NCBI GenBank assembly: GCA_002480565.1
Contig: DLCK01000065.1
Coordinates: forward strand, 1-10,406
Direction: 5' to 3'
Origin: Phycisphaerales bacterium UBA7800
Lineage (GTDB): Bacteria > Planctomycetota > Phycisphaerae > Phycisphaerales > Phycisphaeraceae
Length of the DNA: 10,406 bases
Shown: one piece after another, positions 6,230 through 10,406 of the stretch
Layout: each line of letters opens with the position of its first letter
Numbering within the stretch: the first letter of the stretch is position 1
Notes under the pieces: generated by a model
Database searches by the model: none
What the model was told of the DNA's origin: nothing
What the model saw: the letters and a program-made list of their open reading frames with translations, nothing else
Made by a program: the position numbers and the translations under genes

Positions 6230-6586
6230 TCAGAGAGATGATGGCGGTTGATGCATTGAGTTGTATTCGGATGCAGCAAGATCGCCGTGTAATTCAGTTT
6301 GGTTTGCAGGTAACTGTTTTTTTCGAAGTTCGCTTCGGATGTCCAAGAGCGTATTGTTAATCGAAAAAATCACAATCAACAATTCGCAATAAATACGAAT
6401 AAATAACGGTCCAGCAAGAACTGTTAAAATACCGATCAAGACCATTTCGATACTGCCATTTTGGGTGAATAACCCAGCAATGATCTGGGAAAATCCTGTG
6501 AGTTCGACAATCACCACAAAGACCCAGAACAACACCTGCAAGACAAACGGCGTGATCATTTTACGAAAATTCAGATAGTCTCTCAT
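6230..6586 (-). CDS. DUF4282-like small membrane protein
   Basis: A 118-residue integral membrane protein. The start DYLNFRKMITPFVLQVLFW and the segment AGPLFIRIYCELLIVIFSINNTL (59-81) match the DUF4282 family, whose members have this same beginning and the RIYCEL signature. Two hydrophobic regions are visible, about 12-38 and 47-75, followed by a charged segment (DIRSELRKK) and a polar tail of about 28 residues. The family's function is unknown; no enzymatic residues are apparent. GAGGGG at 6593-6598, six bases before the ATG, supports the start. It is downstream of the DUF2007-like gene by 97 bases and ends at a strong terminator, so it may be the last gene of the Rrf2 transcript or a unit of its own. 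Confidence 0.85.
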   Translation of the reverse strand: MRDYLNFRKMITPFVLQVLFWVFVVIVELTGFSQIIAGLFTQNGSIEMVLIGILTVLAGPLFIRIYCELLIVIFSINNTLLDIRSELRKKQLPANQTELHGDLAASEYNSMHQPPSSL

Positions 6587-6683
6587 TTGAAACCCCTCGG
6601 AACAACAAACTAGAAATCAGATATTCACCCCACACCAGGATGGTTTATTTTTGTATCAAATCTGTCATCTGAATCCGTGAACA

Positions 6684-6914
6684 TCACGGGACATTCTCAT
6701 GCTCAGCGAGTACAGCTTGGGCGGCTTCGAGGTCCTGGGGCTTGACCAACACCTTCACGTAACCTGGAGCGTCCGCTCGAAAACCGGATGTGAGTTCGCC
6801 CCACATTGCTGCCTGTATACCTTCACCTTCCAACGCAGCGATCAGAATCGCAGCCTGGGGTTCCGAGGGCAGACTCACCAACACCACTGGGTCTGGATGA
6901 TTGACTTCATTCAT
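6684..6914 (-). CDS. DUF2007-like small protein (putative signal-transducing family)
   Basis: A 76-residue cytoplasmic protein. It has the compact pattern of DUF2007 proteins: a beta strand (VVLVSLPSE), a helix (QAAILIAALEGEGIQA), a central linker with GFRADA, a second strand (GYVKVLVKPQD) and a closing helix (LEAAQAVLAEHE). The family is annotated as putative signal-transducing and its mechanism is not known. The ATG is supported by a strong AGAAGGAG at 6921-6928, six bases upstream. It follows the Rrf2 gene after 85 bases on the same strand, with a stable hairpin between them. A six-pair hairpin (CCGTGA/TCACGG, 6675-6689) overlaps its own stop codon but lacks a T run. Confidence 0.8.
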   Translation of the reverse strand: MNEVNHPDPVVLVSLPSEPQAAILIAALEGEGIQAAMWGELTSGFRADAPGYVKVLVKPQDLEAAQAVLAEHENVP

Positions 6915-6935
6915 GGCAAACTCCTTCTGTTCAAT

Positions 6936-6967
6936 GGTATGCCCGCGCGCAAGCGCATGGCAATACC
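6936..6967 (-). other. Stable intercistronic hairpin between the Rrf2 and DUF2007-like genes
   Basis: GGTATGCC (6936-6943) pairs with GGCAATACC (6959-6967) with one bulged base. Inside, GCGC pairs with GCGC around a four-base loop: GCAA on plus, a GNRA tetraloop, and TTGC on the transcribed minus strand. On the minus strand it ends eight bases before the strong ribosome site of the DUF2007-like gene and has no following T run. It is therefore not a classic terminator. It may be an mRNA processing or stability element between the two cistrons. Confidence 0.5.
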
Positions 6968-6999
6968 CCGGTCACAAATGAAGGCCAGAAATCTGATAC

Positions 7000-7485
7000 T
7001 CAGCTGGGCGCGTTGTACTTGACCGGCTTGGACTTGCTCTTGAAGACTGGCGAGGGTTCGCCAATGATCTGCATTTTGTTGTTGAGCGTATCAGCCATGG
7101 TGCGAAGATTGGTTTGTTCGAGGAACTTGCGGATTTCACCACGCAGGCCCTTCCACTCTTCATGCTGAGGACATGGTTGATCGTCATCACACTTGGCCAT
7201 CCCCACCACGCAACTGTCAAGGTCATCCTTGGAGTCGATAATGGACATGATGTCGATCAGTGGAATGTCCTGCGGCGGACGTGCCAAGGCAAAACCACCC
7301 CCACGCCCCTTGGCAGAGACGAGTAGACCGTTACGAACCAGATCCTGAAAAATCTTAGCCACAAAGTGACGCGGCAGGTCCGTTCCTTCACACAGTTCGT
7401 CCAACAAGACATAGCCATCGGGGCGAACCATGGTCAACCGCGTTAAAGCGCGGATGGCGTAAGCACATGCATTTGAATAAATCAT
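7000..7485 (-). CDS. Rrf2-family transcriptional regulator with Fe-S-type cysteines
   Basis: A 161-residue DNA-binding regulator of the IscR/NsrR/RsrR family. The N-terminus (IYSNACAYAIRALTRL) and the winged helix with LPRHFVAKIFQDLVRNGLL and the wing SAKGRGGGFALARP are typical. C92, C99 and C105, with H108 in CPQH, reproduce the spacing of the cluster ligands of IscR (C92, C98, C104, H107) with one extra residue between the first two. It should therefore bind an Fe-S cluster and respond to iron, oxygen or nitric oxide. A C-terminal basic tail (FKSKSKPVKY) extends past the usual end. The ATG has AGGA eight bases upstream. It is divergent from 6-phosphofructokinase; the intergenic inverted repeats are candidate binding sites, and autoregulation is common in this family. 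Its targets cannot be read from sequence. Confidence 0.9.
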   Translation of the reverse strand: MIYSNACAYAIRALTRLTMVRPDGYVLLDELCEGTDLPRHFVAKIFQDLVRNGLLVSAKGRGGGFALARPPQDIPLIDIMSIIDSKDDLDSCVVGMAKCDDDQPCPQHEEWKGLRGEIRKFLEQTNLRTMADTLNNKMQIIGEPSPVFKSKSKPVKYNAPS

Positions 7486-7504
7486 CGATTCTATCCTGTA
7501 CGCG

Positions 7505-7535
7505 TAAAAAAGCGGGATATCCTTTTGACGCTTCC
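7505..7535 (-). other. Terminator-like hairpin in the Rrf2 leader
   Basis: On the minus strand AAGCG (7529-7533) pairs with CGCTT (7510-7514), with two more G-U pairs possible. The loop is 14 bases, and TTTTTT (7506-7511) partly overlaps the stem end. It lies about 20 bases before the Rrf2 start, in the probable leader, and resembles a weak attenuator. The stem is short and the loop contains the palindrome GGATATCC, so this may be chance. Confidence 0.2.
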
Positions 7536-7550
7536 CATACTCAATAAAAA

Positions 7551-7570
7551 GTCACAATCAACAATGTGAC
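7551..7570. promoter_or_regulatory. Inverted repeat, candidate operator in the Rrf2-pfk intergenic region
   Basis: GTCACA (7551-7556) and TGTGAC (7565-7570) are perfect inverted arms eight bases apart, 66 bases upstream of the Rrf2 ATG. On the minus strand the centre contains TTGATT, which with TATGGG 16 bases on could form a weak promoter for the Rrf2 gene. A protein bound here would cover its -35. The arms are the reverse arrangement of a CRP site, so CRP is not implied. Autoregulation by the Rrf2 protein is a natural guess. Confidence 0.35.
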
Positions 7571-7572
7571 GA

Positions 7573-7596
7573 TATTATGACTAAGTTGTACCATAA
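7573..7596 (+). promoter_or_regulatory. -10-like hexamer and loose inverted repeat upstream of 6-phosphofructokinase
   Basis: TATTAT at 7573-7578 differs from the -10 consensus by one base and would give a leader of roughly 80 bases for the kinase gene. No good -35 is found 17 bases upstream, so an activator or another sigma factor may be needed. TTATG (7575-7579) and CATAA (7592-7596) form an inverted repeat with a 12-base centre that includes TGACTAAG, overlapping the likely start point. It is a possible second operator. Nothing else gene-like is seen in 7486-7662. Confidence 0.3.
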
Positions 7597-7662
7597 AACA
7601 ACACCAAGAGAGATTTTAATAGTTTTATCTTCAGTATGTATCGGCAAGAAAGTAGCTAACCC

Positions 7663-8763
7663 GTGAAAAAACAAGCAATCAAGAGAATTGGCGTCATGAC
7701 TGGCGGGGGCGATTGTCCCGGTCTAAACGCCGTGATCCGTGCCGTGACCAAGACCGCCATCTACCAATACGGCCTGGAGGTCTTCGGAATTGAAGACGGT
7801 TTTATGGGTTTAGTGCAGAACCGAATCCATCCGCTCTCCGCCAATGATGTGAGCAATATTCTCACCCTCGGTGGCACGATTCTGGGAACTCACAACAAAT
7901 GTGACCCCACCCGCTATCCAGTCACCGACAGCGATGGCAATACCGAATTCAAGGATGTCTCGGACCGTTGCATGGACCATATCAAGCACCATGAACTCGA
8001 TGCGATCATCGTCATCGGTGGCGATGGGACGATGTCCGGTGCCGCCAACTTTGTCCGCAAAGGTGTCAACTGCATCGGCGTCCCCAAAACCATCGACAAT
8101 GACCTTGAAGGCAGCGATATCACCTTTGGCTTCTCAACGGCTTGCATGGTGGCTACCGAAGCCTTGGACCGCATTCATACCACTGCTGCATCACATCACC
8201 GGGCGATGATCGTCGAAGTGATGGGACGCAATGCCGGCTGGTTGGCGCTACACAGTGGTGTCGCATCAGGTTCGGACATTATCCTTTTACCTGAAATACC
8301 TTACGACATTGACAAAGTCTGCCAGGCCGTGCTCAATCGCTCCAAGCACGGCAAGCGATTCTCCATTCTCTGTGTCTCCGAAGGCACCAAACCCAAAGGC
8401 GGCGAATTGGTGGTCGATCACATCGATCCCAACAGCCCGGACCCTATTCGCCTCGGTGGTGTTGGCAAAGTTGTCGCAACGGATATTGAAAAACGTACAG
8501 GTATTGAAACCCGGACCACCGTGCTGGGCCATGTCCAACGCGGCGGCACCCCTGTCCCAGCCGACCGTGTGTTAGCGACCGAATTCGGCCATGCTGCACT
8601 GCAAGCCTTGATGCAAGGCAAGGAAAATCGCCTGATCGTCATGCAAGGCAGAACCGTCACCGACGTGGACCTGCTCAGTGCCGAAGGCAAGCAACGCATT
8701 GTGAAATTGGACAACCCAATCCTTCAAGCCGCCCGCGATGTGGGTACGTCGTTTGGAGACTGA
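7663..8763 (+). CDS. 6-phosphofructokinase, Gly/Lys (group III-like) type
   Basis: Glycolytic enzyme that phosphorylates fructose 6-phosphate to fructose 1,6-bisphosphate in the cytoplasm, 366 residues. Motifs in order: GVMTGGGDCPGLNAVIR (10-26, phosphate loop), GGDGT (119-123), PKTIDND (141-147, catalytic base D145), EVMGRNAGW (185-193), PE (210-211) and LGHVQRGGTP (288-297, H290 and R293 for substrate phosphate). The donor-specificity positions are G122 and K142 (E. coli 104 and 124). Gly at the first favours ATP over pyrophosphate, while Lys at the second is shared with pyrophosphate enzymes. This mix defines the group usually called III, so ATP is the more likely donor. The start is GTG; the next ATG falls inside the phosphate loop. 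The Shine-Dalgarno sequence is weak (AAGAAAG far upstream). The gene is monocistronic and divergent from the Rrf2 regulator. Confidence 0.95.
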   Translation: MKKQAIKRIGVMTGGGDCPGLNAVIRAVTKTAIYQYGLEVFGIEDGFMGLVQNRIHPLSANDVSNILTLGGTILGTHNKCDPTRYPVTDSDGNTEFKDVSDRCMDHIKHHELDAIIVIGGDGTMSGAANFVRKGVNCIGVPKTIDNDLEGSDITFGFSTACMVATEALDRIHTTAASHHRAMIVEVMGRNAGWLALHSGVASGSDIILLPEIPYDIDKVCQAVLNRSKHGKRFSILCVSEGTKPKGGELVVDHIDPNSPDPIRLGGVGKVVATDIEKRTGIETRTTVLGHVQRGGTPVPADRVLATEFGHAALQALMQGKENRLIVMQGRTVTDVDLLSAEGKQRIVKLDNPILQAARDVGTSFGD

Positions 8764-8804
8764 TAACGAGCTATTGGACAATCCGTCGCAAATCAAGACA
8801 CAAA

Positions 8805-8848
8805 ACAGCCAAGACAGGATGACTATCACGTCACCTTGCCTTGGCTGT
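8805..8848. terminator. Long hairpin between convergent genes, probable terminator
   Basis: ACAGCCAAG (8805-8813) and CTTGGCTGT (8840-8848) form nine perfect pairs. The interior can extend the stem imperfectly (CAGGATGAC against GTCACCTTG), giving a 44-base hairpin. On the minus strand it is followed by TTTTG and lies 33 bases after the stop of the gene at 8881, so it suits that gene best. On the plus strand, after 6-phosphofructokinase, no T run follows. It may stop transcription from both sides to some degree. Confidence 0.6.
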
Positions 8849-8880
8849 ATGATCCATTTGCTATTCAAAATGCACGGATA

Positions 8881-10386
8881 TTAATCATCAAGCCCCAACT
8901 CGTCCTGTAGATCACGCAGCTTTTTCTTCTGATCAAGAATATTGACTTGCCGTTGAAGCTGAGTCAATTCATCACTTGCTTCTGCTTCTGCTTTTTCCTT
9001 GGCTGCATGAGCATCATAAATTGTTTTAGCCGAATCAATAAATGATGAGGCCGCATTGGTGCTTGCAGGTGTTGCTGTCGTATTCAGCTTGGTTAATGCG
9101 CCCGTTTCAGGATCGAAAACAGGAGCGATTTTGCTGCCAGGTGTATTGAGACCCGCAGGTAAAAAGGCAACACTTCCCAATTGCGCAACAGTCATTTTCT
9201 GACTCTTAATTTCTTTACCATCGATCATTATTTTGACATTAACCAAAGCAGGTATGCGATAACGATACCCCCTATCTCTGGCAGCTGCCTTGCTGGGTAC
9301 CATTTTGGAGAACAACTGATTTTGAACTTGCGGATCGAAAGAAACGTCCAATATCACCTCTTGCAATGATCTGCCCAATGTGATTCCAGCAGGCCAAGTA
9401 GTGGATTGCTGCACTTGTGTTTTAACAGGGTTCTGAGCATTTGAACTTATGCCATTAATCCCGACTTGACTTTGCTGGGTAACACTGGTTTGATTGGGAA
9501 TCTGCAGGCCCATGGATGGATCAAGTTTGAATAAACAGGGGGGCTTGTTGAATAAAATTTCCCTGTCACTTCCATTGATTTTCAGAACCGGTGTTATTTC
9601 AATTGGCAATTCATATGTTTGCACCACGACATCACCTGTAAAAACACGTACAAGTTTGGCTTCCTTCGTATCCAACTCAGACAGAATCCGATTGAGTGTG
9701 TCCAAAGGCATGGCGCCCCGCCAACCGACATTACTGCCTGCAATAATGGTTTTGCGTATTTCTCTTATTGACTTGATTTCTTCTAGCACTATTTCAATTT
9801 GTTTACGACCTGAATCCTGCACGTCAGACAATCTTTCGGTACCTATAGATTTTAGGCCTGGAATTACTGCCCCTACGATCTGTGCAGCAGACTTTAATGT
9901 TTCAGAAACAGTTGCCAATGTTTGATCAGTGATATCAGATGTCGTGGATGACAACGCGTAGTTGTTTTGCCATACCATGCTAAAATCGCGTTTCTCCAAC
10001 AGCCCCCCTTTTAATTCAACATAATAAACTTGCCCTGGATCAGGCTCAGAACGTGCCTCAAATGCGACATCCGTAACCTTGCAAGTCACTATCGGCACGG
10101 GAACTTTTATAGTCTTTCCATCCTTTATAACTTCTTTGACTTTTCCGAAAAAAACTTTTTTTTCAGGCAAATCGATGCTCTTTGAAATTAGCGCACGCAA
10201 ATCTGCCTGCTGTTCTTCTGGTACCATTTGGAGCAAACTGCTGGCTGTGACTGTTTTACGATTAACTGTGAACTTGGTCTGGATCACCGTCTGAGGCAAT
10301 GCGTAATAGACTCCCGAATTTTGCGTTGAATCCTCCAAACTGGCAGGTTTAACAACGACTCGCGTTTCACATCCAACTAAATACAA
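8881..10386 (-). CDS. Large protein of unknown function, probable lipoprotein with incomplete signal peptide
   Basis: Up to 501 residues with no family I can name firmly. The segment SGVYYALPQTVIQTKFTVNR (24-43) recalls the opening of DUF4831-type proteins, but this is only a resemblance. The frame opens with YLVGC, a good lipobox (L-V-G-C), yet only five residues precede the Cys, and a TAG closes the frame ten bases upstream of the TTG used here. No ribosome site is seen. Other parts: a central mixed region, a Gln/Ser/Thr-rich linker near 300-335, and a charged C-terminal coiled coil (about 460-497, AKEKAEAEASDELTQLQRQ onward). There is no internal membrane helix. Base composition is lower in GC than its neighbours: hand count of 9601-9660 gives 24 of 60 against 42 of 60 for 8521-8580, which may mean foreign origin. 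The true start may be upstream in another frame beyond the window. Confidence 0.65.
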   Translation of the reverse strand: MYLVGCETRVVVKPASLEDSTQNSGVYYALPQTVIQTKFTVNRKTVTASSLLQMVPEEQQADLRALISKSIDLPEKKVFFGKVKEVIKDGKTIKVPVPIVTCKVTDVAFEARSEPDPGQVYYVELKGGLLEKRDFSMVWQNNYALSSTTSDITDQTLATVSETLKSAAQIVGAVIPGLKSIGTERLSDVQDSGRKQIEIVLEEIKSIREIRKTIIAGSNVGWRGAMPLDTLNRILSELDTKEAKLVRVFTGDVVVQTYELPIEITPVLKINGSDREILFNKPPCLFKLDPSMGLQIPNQTSVTQQSQVGINGISSNAQNPVKTQVQQSTTWPAGITLGRSLQEVILDVSFDPQVQNQLFSKMVPSKAAARDRGYRYRIPALVNVKIMIDGKEIKSQKMTVAQLGSVAFLPAGLNTPGSKIAPVFDPETGALTKLNTTATPASTNAASSFIDSAKTIYDAHAAKEKAEAEASDELTQLQRQVNILDQKKKLRDLQDELGLDD

Positions 10387-10406
10387 ACTGAACCACTACC
10401 GGCTGA

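Noticed and set aside
9494..9925. 143-residue plus-strand open frame opposite the large unknown gene
   Set aside because: The minus-strand frame is far longer and has a coherent coiled coil; the plus frame is Ser/Ile-rich antisense without supporting signals.

Overview
The window carries ten protein-coding genes on a bacterial chromosome of moderate GC. The gene set (split ferrous iron transporter, DUF2007-like and DUF4282-like proteins, a lysine-variant 6-phosphofructokinase, secreted proteins of unknown role) and the many GTG/TTG starts would fit a planctomycete, perhaps of the class Phycisphaerae. That placement is an inference from gene style; no rRNA or tRNA gene is present to confirm it.

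Layout from left to right. A TrmH/SpoU-type RNA 2'-O-methyltransferase (31-855, minus) lies divergently from a small exported ankyrin-repeat protein with a C-terminal membrane helix (985-1497, plus). The ankyrin gene converges on a three-gene minus-strand ferrous iron (Feo) operon (4900 to 1539). The operon encodes, in transcription order: a membrane-tethered DtxR/MntR-like winged-helix protein carrying two FeoA/SH3-like domains (3878-4900); a free-standing FeoB G-domain with a Cys-rich N-terminus (3019-3888); and a separate FeoB permease (1539-3026). The coding regions overlap by 11 and 8 bases, so translation is probably coupled. Upstream, the 4901-5142 gap holds a perfect 7+4+7 inverted repeat (possible operator), a four-tract G-quadruplex motif and a small terminator-like hairpin.

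Next are a secreted protein of unknown function (5143-6099, minus), a clear intrinsic terminator (6177-6206), and a minus-strand series: DUF4282-like membrane protein (6230-6586), DUF2007-like small protein (6684-6914) and an Rrf2-family regulator with the Cys3-His pattern of Fe-S sensors (7000-7485). A 177-base divergent intergenic region with two inverted repeats separates the Rrf2 gene from 6-phosphofructokinase (7663-8763, plus). A long hairpin (8805-8848) lies between the kinase and the last gene (8881-10386, minus), an AT-richer large protein of unknown function. That gene has a lipobox but no complete signal peptide in frame at the window edge.

The most interesting system is the Feo operon. 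One polypeptide seems to combine a membrane anchor, a DtxR-type DNA-binding and metal-binding module and FeoA domains, and it is co-translated with a FeoB split into GTPase and channel. This suggests a ferrous-iron transporter whose regulator sits at the membrane beside the transporter. An Fe-S-type Rrf2 regulator encoded nearby may add a second iron or redox input, but nothing in the sequence links it directly to feo.
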